Of a stretch of DNA of 32,198 bases, positions 17,783 to 28,041 are shown piece by piece. The notes beneath the pieces were generated by a model. That model had not been told where the DNA came from, made no database searches, and saw only the letters and a program-made list of their open reading frames with translations. The position numbers and the translations under genes are program-made. Within the stretch, counting starts at the first letter, position 1. Each line of letters starts with the position of its first letter. Source of the DNA: Cytidiella melzeri (Eukaryota; Basidiomycota; Agaricomycetes; Polyporales; Irpicaceae); assembly GCA_022592445.1 (NCBI GenBank), contig JABYQR010000458.1, positions 1-32,198 on the forward strand, written 5' to 3'.

Positions 17783-18510
17783 CACGTCCTGCTGATGTCT
17801 GAAGTGCCTCACCCCCATTGAAACTGCCACAGGCTATGTTCTGATTGTAGCCCCTCCTTAGAGAGCAAATAACAGTTGCAAACTTTGTGGAACAATCAGA
17901 TGCTGCACTCACTCCTGATGCAACCACAAATTTACGTTGTCCAACAATGTGGGGGTTGAGAATTTGTAGCTAGCTTCCAAAGTACTGGTAATCCTTCCTC
18001 AGAGCCAATACTAACTGTCTTCTAATTCTATTCCTTGTTCAAAGAGCAAGCAATGTCTGTTGAGTGCTGCACATTTATATGACCAGAATTTGACATCATT
18101 TGCCAGCAGGAGTGGAGTTTGAATCTGAGTCTGGATGACTTTTTTCAGTAGACTGGCCATAACTTGCTCAATTCCACCTCAATTGAAAGGATGTTTGTAC
18201 CAGGATGTTGCTACAAGATAGGTCTTTCCAATGTTATATTATATGTACAGATTTGCTTCCATATGCAGTCTGTTAAATTAAAAAACTGCATTTTGATTGC
18301 AAAAGTGATCTGATACAAAGTTGAAAAGGGCTGGAAACAAGGCCAGTGTGATGCCATCAGCTGTATACATTGTTTGGTTATTGACACTGTTACTGTACTC
18401 TTCCATCAAATTCCCACACTTTGGGGGACAAAAAGGTCACATCTGAAAAGGCATCAATGTGCTGGAGCACACTGGAACAATTCTTCTTCATTCTTCAGGA
18501 ATTGTAAATT
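17783..18510 (-). repeat. X-T-Y repeat copy 2, right part (T end and X)
   Basis: It continues the tandem array directly after the copia target duplication (17783-17925), then runs through X in reverse to the inverted end TTCTTCATTCTTCAGGAATT (18485-18505). It matches 4458-5200 in reverse, so 9962-18510 is one repeat copy split by copia. Confidence 0.8.
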
Positions 18511-19860
18511 TCCAGAATCAGCAGTGAACACTGCACAAAAGTATTGACAAGATAGATGAAGCCCCTTGCTACCATTGGTGACTACCTACATCAATGTATG
18601 GCTCCTTTTCCCGCAACCAAACTTATCAATTGTAGTACAGTCACTTTATCCCAGATCAAGTTGCCTATCAAAGGTGTCACCAATAGCAAATGCCCGTAAG
18701 ACAGCCAATATTTATGACCAGATGGCTTGGCAAGATCCTTACCAGGAACAGAGTTGTTTACTGAGGTTGCTTTTGGTAACAAAGTCACAGGTGCAATTAA
18801 GCATTTTATGATGTATGATTTAATCAATTTGCTATCAATAACATGATCACTTGTAACCCTGCTCCTGCAGTTTACCACATTTTATCTAGATTATTTAACA
18901 TAGTTCAACACCATTAAGAAGAAGACACATGTCATAAAATCTTTATCTCCATGCTCTACTCCACAAACTTGTTTTAATTCTGTACTCACACCCATTGTTG
19001 CTATTACGATCCGATCGGATCACGTGATCGGCACCGGACATCCGACATCCTTATCCTCGCACAGCCACATCCTCAACTCATCACACGGTCCAACACCGAT
19101 GTTCCTCCGATTTACCTTGTGCTCGCTATCACCGGTTTCATCAGTTGTAGATATCCCTTTGTACTTTTTCTCCGTATTTCCTGCGACTCCGATTATTCGC
19201 CTGATCTAATCCTCTCTTGTCTCGGACCATACACGCATGCCTTATCGGACTTACAACTTCTAGTACTATATAACCAGACTCAATTGTACAGTAGAAGTTT
19301 AAGTTCAAATATCGAATAAGATCCCCATCCTATTCCTACCTCTTCATTCGACTTCACTTGCTGAAGTCGTCTTACTTGTTGTTGCCCAACTTCTGTTCTG
19401 ACACTCTTCCTCCGACTTTGTCTTCGCTGACCCCGAGTCTCCGAGGCCGAACCCTTGATCTTGCTAAGTCCAAATCCGAGTCACCAAGGATTCACGAGAG
19501 GCGCAACTTACTCAGTTGAAGCCAATTGACTCTTACAGCTCCCCCTGTCGCCTACTCCGATCGCCGACCCGATTAGCAGCATTGGACTTTGCGACAACGA
19601 CGATCCCGTATCAGTTCTTAACAGTTGCACTTCAAACAATACAGCACAGTCCCTCTTCTTTCATGAATGATTGTGTGCTCCAGTGAAGACAAACCACCAA
19701 CTTACTATACATTACTCATTAAAGAAGCTATTCCCAACAAAATTACTTGTTCAGGCTTCTACCAGTACCAAGTTTACTTACAAATCTGCCTCAAAAAGTA
19801 ATATTTCATTCAATCTTCAGGAATTGTACTTGACGCTTGCCAGCCTTGCTAATGCTAGTG
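18511..19860 (+). repeat. X-T-Y repeat copy 3, Y part only, with a solo LTR inside
   Basis: It begins inside Y (AGAATCAGCAGTGAACACTG, compare 6113) and ends at the CACTA-like terminus GCTAATGCTAGTG (19860). It is direct relative to copy 1, so Y is here inverted against the neighbouring X and T of copies 2 and 4. A family C LTR interrupts it. Confidence 0.75.
18997..19628 (+). mobile_element. Solo LTR, family C (19002-19623, 622 bp) with GTTGC target duplications
   Basis: GTTGC at 18997-19001 is repeated at 19624-19628. The insert starts TATTACGATCCG (TG changed to TA) and ends TTCTTAACA. The empty site ATTGTTGCACTTC is preserved in repeat copy 1 (near 6591) and, reversed, at 10190 and 10816. 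TATATAACC near 19267 is a likely TATA box. The termini resemble gypsy family B (TGTTACGA...TTAACA), but the body differs. Confidence 0.88.
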
Positions 19861-19867
19861 TTTGTTC

Positions 19868-21314
19868 CCTGCTGATTCTAATAAATCACTTGCTTCAGAA
19901 ATTCAGGGTTTGAGGGTGTCTCATTAGATCAATTGCTAGAACATGTTACATGTGTCCAGTTGATGTCTGCACTGCCTCACCCCCATTGGAGCTGCCACAG
20001 GCTGGGTTCTGATTGTATCTCCTGCTTGTAGAGCAACTAGTGATTGTAAAACTGTGTGGAAGAATCAAAGGCAGTGCTCTATGGTGATGCAACCACATCA
20101 TGTTGATGTCTGAGCTGCATCACCCCTATTAGAGCTGCCACAGACTGAGTTCTAATTGTAATTCCTGGTTGGGGAGTAGTGATTGTGAAACCTTGTGAAC
20201 TAATTGAATGCAGTGCTTGCTGCCAATGCAACCATGTACTGTTGATGTCTGAGCTGCCTCACCCCCATGGGAATTGCAACAGTTGTAACCCCTTAGAAAG
20301 TAGTGGTTGGCAAATTTTTGATGAAACCATGTCCAGCTGATGTATGCGCTGCCTCACCCCCATTGGAGTTGCCACAGGCTGTGTTCTGATTGTAACTCCT
20401 GCTTATGGAGCAACTGATGTTTGTGAAACTGTGTGGAAGAATCAAAGGTAGTGCTCTATGGTGATACAACCACATCCTGTTGATGTCTGAACTGCATCAG
20501 CCCCACCAGAACTGCCACAGGCTGTGGTCTGATACCAACTCCTCATTAGACAGCAATTAATGGTTGTGAAACTTTGTGGAAAAATCTGATGCAGTGCTTG
20601 CTTCCGATGCAACCATGTTCTGTTGATGTCTGAGCTGCACCTCCCCTATTAGATTTGCCACAGACTGTGTTCTGATTGTAACTCTTGCCTATAGAGCAAC
20701 TGGTGGTTGTGAAACTGTATGGAAGAATCAAATGCAGTGCTCTATGCTGATTCAACCACGTCCTGTTGATGGCTGAACTGCCTCAGCCCCACTAGAACTG
20801 CCACAGGGTATGTTCTGATATTCTCCTTAGCCAGTAGCTAATGGTTGTAAAACTTTGTGCAACAGTCCAATGCAGTGCTTGCTGCTGATGCAATAATGTC
20901 CTGTTGATGTCTGAACTGCCTCACCCCCGCGTTCTGATTGTAACTCCCGCCTAGGGAGCAAATAACAGTTGTGAAACTTTGTGTTAGAAGGCTATGAAAG
21001 TAGAGGAAAGTGTTGAGAGAGCAAGACTGAGAGTGATCACACAGTGGGAGTTGAGGATCAAAAGTGCGTATTGTTGCATTAATCAGAGTAAGTCATATAT
21101 ACGGTAACTACGGCACTCGTACGTTAAGCGTCTAATTAATATAGTCGAACACTTTGTGGAACAATCAGATGCAGTACTCACTGCTGACACAGCCACAAAT
21201 GTACATCGTCCAAGCATGTAGGGGTTCAGAATTTGTAGTTAGCTTCCGAAGTACTAGTAATTTCCTAAGTACTGGTAATTCTTGCTCAAAGCCAATACCA
21301 TGCATGGCATGTCT
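19868..21314 (-). repeat. X-T-Y repeat copy 4 (Y end, T array, X start)
   Basis: It starts with the reverse of the Y/T boundary (GCTGATTCTAATAAATC), then about eight T units (19935-20976), then part of X (21157-21314) up to the second copia copy. A copia solo LTR lies inside at 20982-21151. It is non-coding and CpG-poor. Confidence 0.75.
20977..21156 (-). mobile_element. Copia solo LTR (20982-21151, 170 bp) with CTTTG target duplications
   Basis: CTTTG at 20977-20981 and 21152-21156 flank TGTTAGAAGG...GTCGAACA. On the minus strand it matches the copia LTR (TATA region CCGTATATATGACTTACT). Without it the flanks rejoin to the normal repeat text GAAACTTTGTGGAACAATC. It is clearly diverged from copy 1, so it is an older insertion or subfamily. 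Confidence 0.9.
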
Positions 21315-22242
21315 TTTTTAAATCTATTGAGACTCTGCATTGATCACGCGCTTAGCGCCATTAGTTACTATATATAAGACTTACTTTGAAAAATGCGAAA
21401 CAACAACTTTGATCCCCATCTCTTTGTCTGAAAACCACCTCAGTCTCCTCTTTCTACGCTCAATACTCTCACTGATGCTGTCGTGGATGGCCTGACTAGC
21501 CCTTAATTTTCGCAATTTACCTCTTGTTTTTATCTGTAAAACTCCGGGCTGCAACCCCGTTGCAACCTTCTCTGCACAAACTCCTTTGCACGTCTATTAA
21601 GCGCCCGTATCACGTGGCTTAGATGCTCCACACGGTCACATTACTTGCTACTACTGGCATGTGACTTAGCTTAAGTAAGACCACATGGCTACAAGCACAT
21701 GGCTCAGCCCATAGCTAGGGTTTGATGTCATAGATACCGTTCACATGGACTCCTTTTGTTCTTTCCCTATTGTTCTCTTTATGGAAGGATATTCTCACAG
21801 GTGTGGGAATGGAATACAATAGTTGGTCTCCTTTTAGATAGATTCTCTCACGAGTAGAGTTCTTGGCAAGGTCTAGACAATAGCTATTGTTCTCCTTTAG
21901 GTAGTTCTTTTGTTCTTCGTTCACACGGCTTCTTGCAAAGCCTGCCCTTAAACATGGTCTGTGCGCAGGTCCCTGAAGTCTATATAAGCAGCTACATGTA
22001 CGCTCCTAGCCCCCATCTCGACCTCTTGGTCTTTACTGGGCTAGGTAAGCAACACCCCTCTTGTACTACATAGCGTGTAGTATCAATACTAACTTGGTCT
22101 TTACTGGGCTAGGTACCTGAATAAGGTTTACAGTTGGTGAGAGCATTGTGCTACAAGCCTGCCACCACCTTGTTGTTGACTTCCACATTGTGTCCCTATT
22201 TGCTGCGTTGAGCTCCGTCTCCGTGACAGATACCTTGTAAAA
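21315..22242 (+). mobile_element. 5' LTR of copia copy 2, split by LTR-A copy 2
   Basis: LTR sequence lies at about 21315-21478 and 22229-22242. It matches the copia LTR (CGCGCTTAGCGCC, TATATATAAGACTTACTTTG, GATCCCCATCTCT) with many changes. The left boundary is approximate because the first 20 bases are diverged. The 3' LTR is absent. Confidence 0.75.
21479..22228 (+). mobile_element. Solo LTR, family A copy 2 (750 bp)
   Basis: It starts TGTCGTGG and ends CCGTGACA. The target duplication is GATGC (21474-21478) and GATAC (22229-22233) with one transition; the intact copia LTR has GATAC here, so the left copy mutated. TATATAAG lies at 21981. The leader unit CTTGGTCTTTACTGGGCTAG is at 22025-22044 and again at 22093-22112, with GTAAGC at 22045 and TACTAAC at 22087-22093: the same predicted 68-nt intron as in copy 1. 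Confidence 0.92.
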
Positions 22243-22310
22243 GGTCATGAGCCACGCCTAAGCTCATTTTCCTCACTCTACTTCAGTTTTGCACCTACTC
22301 CTCTCTGTTG

Positions 22311-25300
22311 ATGAGCACTGATCTTGCTGATCAAGCTCAAATTTGTTGTTCCACTTGAGAGCATCACCAAACCAACTTCCTCAGGGGCACCAGAGCTCAA
22401 CCCCATTGAAAGACAACTACTTGCAGGACAACTCCCATCTTCACTCCTACTCCTTCTGCTGCTCCTACTTCGCCTCCTCCCTTGATGTCTTTCACCACTA
22501 TTACAAGGACTGATGCTCCCTCAGCTGGACCATCCGCTCCTGATGTCCCAGACATTGACCTGTGACCCAGCAACAACAACAATCACTCGTCGCACTCTCA
22601 GGATCGCAAAACAATCCCAGGTGCTTGTCATGTCTCTGCTCCTCTGGCTGATCGCCGTTGCACCCCCTTCAACACTCTTTGCAATGACAATCACCGTCAT
22701 CACCCCCACATAGGGGATGATGACAGTGACAACAACCCTATAGATGAGAATGAGAGGCCCAAACAATGACGTGAGAAACATGCTGCTCGCCGTCCAACAA
22801 CTCCCCCTCCTCCGGGTAGCCCTCCTGGTGGCTTGCCACCACTGCTGCCAAGCTCGATAGGCACTACGTTGACACGCAATGTGTTGCAACTTCTGTCCAT
22901 GCCACCTGGCCATGACAATGACTTCATTATCTTGCTCAGTGACATTTACAAAGCCTTCTCTGATGTTGGCAAACTTTCTGGGGCCAACACTTGGCCAATG
23001 TGGAAATTCCGTGTCAAGACCACTATGTCAACTATACTGGAGTTCCACTTGCTCCGAGGTGGCCTGACCGTACCCCAAGAGGTCACGCAGGCTGTCTTCA
23101 ATGTCTTAATCAGTCACATCTCTGACTCAGTCATGACAAACTATCTCAAAGAGTACAGGCCCCACATACTCATGGATAAGCTGTGTAAACTTTACAATCC
23201 AAAGACCACTGTCTCTGATGCAAACAAGATTGACCAGTTGTTCCATCTTTGCTGTCCTATCTACAAGATGGAAAAACTGCTTGACAACGCCATAAACGTC
23301 TGCAGCAAGGCGTCAACATCCCCGATCACATCTTCTACGCTGCCATTGTTGGCATCATTCCTCCTGTGCTACATGCCAGAACTACAAGGTTGGTGTGCGT
23401 TCTTCCACTCCAGCTGGAGAGAAGTATTGGTACAGGCCTAACACACTCATCGCCGAGCTTTGTCATGAGTTTACCAACTGGCAACTCACTTACCCTCTGA
23501 AGACTTCAGAGTCTAAGGGACCCAGTATGTTCGTCACAAAGGACAAGACACACACTTCTTTGGCTTTGCATGCCAAGGGCAAGGCTGCAATTGAACGCTC
23601 AATCAAGACTACGACTACTGCTCAAGCGGCCGCAGCTCCTTACTTGTCGAGCAAGCCCTCCACTTCTGGGCAGGGTAACTGCTTCAACTGTGGTCAGCCC
23701 GGCCACATGACACCGACTTGTGCTCTGCCCTGGACTGAAAAGTCCAAGGCTGCAATGAAAAAGAAGGGCATCACTCAAAACTCTACTGCCACCGCCACTC
23801 AAGGCAAGAAGAAAGAGTCCGCCGCTGCTGGCTCTTCGACTGCTACTGGCCTCATGGCCAATGTCACTGCTGCCGCTGATTTGGACAATGAGGTCCACGA
23901 GCACCCTCACTCCATGCCAATTTTTTAACTACGCCACAGGCAGTGGCGTCACCGGTCAGAGTGCGTGGATTAAGTCTCTTTCCGACTTGGACGTCATGAT
24001 GCACGTAAGTCCTTGTACCATTTGTTCTACGTTGCTACCACTGTTTGCGACCTCGTCGTCTGAAAAGTCCGTTCATGTCATTGATACTGGTGCCAACTTG
24101 GAACAAATAAGTCTAAAACTTGTCGGTGACATGGTACTCGGGTTGAACAAGAAAATGGTACGCATAATCAACTCATGCTAAAGAATGTCTAATACAACTC
24201 ACAACTACCCTTCACGCTTATCAGTGTTTCAAATTTGGACTCTGATTATTGCTTTGACTTTTTCTCAGATACCTGTACTATATACGATTCGAACACGTCT
24301 TGTGTAGCTGTGATACAAAAATCAATAAATTTGTACTTGCTTAACTCTACTTGTGTGACTTCTTTAGCAAGCGTGCATAAGTCTGGAATAACAATATTTG
24401 AACTTCACAAAAAACCCGGTCACATCAGTTACTTCCAGATCAACAAACTACTCGAAACGTCCAAGCTTATCATCACAACTCATATCACTGACTGCACAGA
24501 AACTCTGTGCGAGGACTGTATTCTGAATAATATTCATTGTACTCCAGTCCCCAAAACTTGTCCTTCGCTGTTGGCTACTTCCTCTGGTGATCACCTTCAT
24601 ATCAATATCTTTGGGCCACTACCCACTGCATCAATCACTGGTCATTATCTGTACTGGTTGACTACTGTCGACGACTCAACTCAATGACTAACACTTGCGC
24701 TATTGAAGACGAAAGATGACGCGTTCACTCAATTGGTTATTTTCTCTACTGAACTTCTTACGCAATACAACATTCACGTTAAGTTTCTACAATCTGACAA
24801 CAATGGTGTCTTCACTAGGGCAAATATGATGAACCACTTGAAGTCACAAGGCACTATACCCTGGCTTACTGTGCACAATACTTCTGCAGAAAATAGTGTT
24901 GCTGAACGTACACACCAGACTATTATGAACTTGGTTTGTGTAAACCTGCAAAGAGCTGTTTTACCAAATTGATTATGGTGGTACGGTGCGCTTCATGCGG
25001 TTTATCTCTATAATTGCACTCCTTGTGCTCCTCTTCAATATGAGAACCCTTACTTTAAACGCTATGGTGCTGAAGCGAACCTTGATGCGCTTCAAAACTT
25101 TGGTCAACTGTGTGTTGTATACAATGAATACTGGACCAATAAACTTGCACTGAAAGGCAAACACGCTGTTTGGATAGGCTTTGCTGAACATCTCAAAGGC
25201 TACTACGTCTATTTTGGGACACATGTAGGCGTTGAACAAAACTCGCAATTTGTTGACGCTACGGCACAAATTGAAGGGGAGAAAGAACCAAATATCAAAA

Positions 25301-25332
25301 AACCTTCTCTCAAAAAACAACTTGAACTCGAG
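22311..25332 (+). pseudogene. Copia copy 2 gag-pol, decayed and truncated
   Basis: It aligns with 12763-15839 of copy 1: ATG 22311, an early TGA in the Gag N-terminus, and then a Gag region open in pieces. Its zinc knuckle is intact (CFNCGQPGHMTPTC, near 23690). About 75 bp after protease DTGA is deleted. The integrase has TGA and other stops (for example near 24685 and 24970). Many differences from copy 1 are CG to TG or CA, the mark of deamination of methylated CpG. It ends at CTCGAG (25332), where DNA-transposon sequence begins; RT, RNase H and the 3' LTR are missing. It retains about 36 bp before SAWIKSL that copy 1 lost. Confidence 0.85.
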
Positions 25333-25735
25333 GCATGCTGTTTTTTGAATGGTGGTTCAATCAAAAAGAAAAGTGAAAGGAAGTTTACCTTTCAAGGCTT
25401 AGAAAACCAATAGGAAAAGATGCCTTCCACAGATTCGGCGGGGTGTGGGAAAAGTGCATGAAAAAATCCAAAAAAGGAAAGGGCGGGTAGAATTTCCAGC
25501 AGCCTACCTCGTTGCATGCACGTGCTACCAAAAAGTTCTGGAAAGTTGTTTGCCACGTTGTGTTTACCATCACCCGACACACGTGGGAAATCTATTTTTT
25601 TTACAATTTTAGGTAGATTGTAAAACTGCCCAAAAAATCAATATTCACACAGATTTTGGAGCGCAGAAAGGCTGCCAGTAGATAGGGTTGAAAATTTGTA
25701 GAAAAACACGGGGAACGTTCAGCAATATTAATATT
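25333..25735 (-). mobile_element. DNA-transposon fragment related to the CACTA-like element
   Basis: 25345-25695 is a diverged inverted copy of about 12060-12440 (shared TTCCACAGATTCGGCGGGG, GTTGCATGCACGTGCTACC, ATCACCCGACACACGTGGGA). The terminal repeats seen at 11929-12603 are not recognisable, so this is a truncated copy. It abuts the broken end of copia copy 2 on the left and the LINE tail on the right. Confidence 0.7.
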
Positions 25736-25790
25736 TATGACGTGAAAAATGTCATACTACAGCGCGGTGGGGGAAGGGTGGGGGAGACGG

Positions 25791-26547
25791 TGTCATGGAT
25801 GGCCTGACTAGCCCTTAATTTTCGCAATTTACCTCTTGTTTTTATCTGTAAAACTCCGGGCTGCAGCTCAGTTGCAACCTTCTCTGCATAAACTCCCTTT
25901 TCACGTCTATTAAGCGCCCGTATCACGTGGCTTAGATGCTCCACACGGTCACATTTCTTGCTACTACGTCACACTGGCATGTGACTTAGCTTAAGTAAGA
26001 CCACATGGCTACAAGCACATGGCTCAGCCCATAGCTAGGGTTTGACGTCATAGATACCGTTCACATGGGCTCCTTATTGTTCTTTCCCTATTGTTCTCTT
26101 TATGGAAGGATGTTCTCACAGGTGTGGGAATGGAATACAATAGCTGGTCTCCTTTTAGATAGATTCTCTCACAAGTAGAGTTCTTGGCAAGGTCTAGACA
26201 ATAGCTATTGTTCTCCTTTAGGTAGTTCTTTTGTTCTTCGTTCACACGGCTTCTTGCAAAGCCTGCCCTTAACATGGTCTGTGCGCAGGTCCCTGAAGTC
26301 TATATAAGCAGCTGCATGTACGCTCCTAGCCCCCATCTCAACCTCTTGGTCTTTACTGGGCTAGGTAAGCAAACCCCTCTTGTACTACATAGCGGGTAGT
26401 ATCAATCTAACTTGGTCTTTACTGGGCTAGCAACTTGAACAAAGTCTGATAGCTGGTGAAAGCATTGTGCTCTACGCCTGCCACCACCTCCTCGTCGTTT
26501 TCCACTTTGTGTCCCTGTTTGTCACGTCGAGCCCCGTCTCCGTGTCA
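25791..26547 (+). mobile_element. Solo LTR, family A copy 3 (757 bp) with GACGG target duplications
   Basis: GACGG at 25786-25790 and 26548-26552 flank TGTCATGG...CCGTGTCA. TATATAAG is at 26301, the start/self-primer segment ATCTCAACCT at 26335-26344. The leader unit CTTGGTCTTTACTGGGCTAG is at 26345-26364 and 26411-26430, with GTAAGC at 26365 and branch-like TCTAAC at 26406-26411 (predicted 66-nt intron). It sits in the C-rich tail of the LINE. Confidence 0.93.
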
Positions 26548-26738
26548 GACGGGGGATTTGGGCAAGGTAGGGGAGGTGGGAGGAGTTAGGGGGAGGGGCA
26601 GGCAGGGGCGGTCAGAGCAGAGAGGTGAGCCAGAGCGCGAGGGAGGTAAGCCAGAGTGCAAGGGAAGGGGTGAGCCATATACAATCCTGTGAAGCGGCGT
26701 GTGGGGTGGATGTAACAGAACAGCAGTTTTATTGTAGC
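26548..26738 (-). mobile_element. C-rich 3' untranslated tail of the LINE
   Basis: On the minus strand this is a pyrimidine-rich, CpG-poor stretch with repeats of CTCTGGCTCACC type, following the LINE stop codon. It rejoins 25736-25785 once the solo LTR is removed. The true 3' end is not clear; no poly-A tract is obvious. Confidence 0.45.
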
Positions 26739-27350
26739 TTAGATGCTTAGGAGGCTGGGTAGCAATTGGCTTGCTCGTCCTCCAATCTCTTGGGCTAGCG
26801 GATTCCTCTCTTTCTTGTATGTTAGGCAATGTGTGAGATAGTGCTGGACCGTTTCAGGAGCTGAGCCGCAGGTGGGGCAAGTTGGGCTGGTGGTGCACTG
26901 GATTTTGTGTAGGTGGGCGAGGAGAGGGGAGTGACCTGTTTGGAGCTGCACTAGTAGAGCTGCGTGTTGTCATGGCATCCGTTCCGTCAGTTTCTGGAAA
27001 TTTGGGGAGGGCAGATTGTTGTCAATCTTGTTCATTCTTTCAAATTGTTTTGATGCCCTCCAGTTTTTGACTGCATCCGTCTTTTGTTTCTCTGCGTGTA
27101 CTTGTCGGATCTTGCAATTGAGGCCTTGTCCGTTGTTTGCAAGTCAGAGGTGCCGCATGGAGGGGTTGTTTGGAAGTGGAAGGGTTGCTGTGGGAAAATA
27201 TGGAGGCGGGAGGGTTGGAAGTGGGCGCGTCCTGGACAAAGCGAGAGGGGACAGAGGATCTGGGTGCGCTCTTGCAGGTTGGAGATGTGGACGGGGGAGT
27301 TGACATGGATAGTCCAACAGAGACCGGATTTTTCCAACAATGTCACAAGT
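26739..27350 (-). pseudogene. Tad-like LINE ORF2, C-terminal fragment
   Basis: On the minus strand, a Pro-rich linker (27160-27350) leads into KTDAVKNWRASKQFERMNKI, then NFQKLTERMP, a TGA (CGA expected), QHAALLVQLQTGHSPLLAHLHK and the zinc-binding CPTCGSAPETVQHYLTHC, ending at 26739. This is the region after RNase H in fungal non-LTR retrotransposons, which usually reads ...RQASLLIQLRTGH...CP.C...ETV.HFL..C. The reverse transcriptase and endonuclease are missing, as in a 5'-truncated insertion. It has at least two stops. Confidence 0.75.
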
Positions 27351-27602
27351 TTACAGCCTTGGGCGCCTATCTAGAGCGCTTATTTTCCGGCTAGGAGTGT
27401 TACCGGACCTAACCCTAACCCGGGTCACGTGACATCCTGCCTTATTTATCAATAGTCCAGACCCAAACCCTAGACTCAGTCTGGAGCGGTTCCAGATCAA
27501 CCTAGGCTATTGTTCTATTGTTCCTCTTCCATTGATGGGGATTCCCCAGGGATTCCCCCAGGTCTTATTGTTCTATTGTTCTTATCCTATTATTGTTCTA
27601 CG

Positions 27603-27678
27603 TACCCTGGTCCTTGACAGTTACCCTGGTCCTTGACAGTTACTCAGGTCCTTGACAGTTACTCAGGTCCTTGACAGT
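27603..27678 (+). repeat. Four 19-bp tandem repeats in LTR-D U3
   Basis: Units at 27603, 27622, 27641 and 27660; the first two read TACCCTGGTCCTTGACAGT, the last two TACTCAGGTCCTTGACAGT. They lie between ATTGTTCT clusters, about 95 bp upstream of the TATA box, and are probable enhancer repeats. Confidence 0.92.
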
Positions 27679-27771
27679 TACCCGGGTTCTTTATTGTTCT
27701 ATTGTTACTCCAGTCCCACAGTTACTCCAGTCCCTAGTGTGGGAACTGGTGCACAGACCACCCAGACCCAG

Positions 27772-27815
27772 TATATATAGTACCCCTTACCCTCCCTGGT
27801 TCTGCATCTTGACCT
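27772..27815 (+). promoter_or_regulatory. LTR-D core promoter: TATA box and self-primer/start
   Basis: TATATATA at 27772-27779. ATCTTGACCT at 27806-27815 is exactly complementary to AGGTCAAGAT at 28042-28051. If the transcript starts at 27806, its first 10 bases can pair with the primer-binding site. Confidence 0.65.
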
Positions 27816-27897
27816 CTTCGTCATTTGCACTGCCAGGTGAGTTACTCCATGTAACCTAGTATAAGGATAATATTAACTTCGTCATTTGCACTGCCAG
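27816..27897 (+). other. Predicted LTR-D leader intron with duplicated exon end
   Basis: A 21-bp unit (CTTCGTC...CTGCCAG) at 27816-27836 is repeated exactly at 27877-27897. The first copy is followed by GTGAGT (27837). The second begins at the C of the branch-like TATTAAC (27871-27877) and ends in CCAG. The predicted intron is 27837-27897 (61 nt). It contains the only ATG of the leader (27849). Geometry equals family A; the unit sequence does not. Confidence 0.65.
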
Positions 27898-28041
27898 TAT
27901 CCGGCCTCTGAGCCTGCTTGCCTGCTTATCATCGACTTTGACCTTGTTGTCGTCGTTGGAGATCCACTTCCACTTCCTCTCCCCCTCCTCTCTGCCCTTG
28001 TGTAGGGTTTAGCAGTACAGCAGCAGTCGCTCCGCGACATT

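Larger units (their letters stand above)
27398..28039 (+). mobile_element. 5' LTR of Ty3/gypsy family D (642 bp)
   Basis: It starts TGTTACCGG. The end is placed at GCGACA (28039), because two bases later the self-primer binding site AGGTCAAGAT begins. Seven ATTGTTC(T/C) motifs (27509, 27517, 27567, 27575, 27592, 27693, with a partial at 27701), four 19-bp tandem repeats, a TATA box (27772-27779) and a predicted leader intron (27837-27897) are present. It shares the leader architecture and the 10-base start segment with family A, but the rest is diverged. Confidence 0.8.

Noticed and set aside
26456..27394. Plus-strand Gly/Arg-rich open frames across the LINE
   Set aside because: They are the complement of the Pro-rich LINE linker and C-rich tail; the minus strand has the conserved zinc-binding motif.
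27405..27425. Telomere-like CCTAACCCTAACCC at the start of LTR-D
   Set aside because: Just over two units inside an LTR with normal sequence on both sides; not a telomere or a clear interstitial array.
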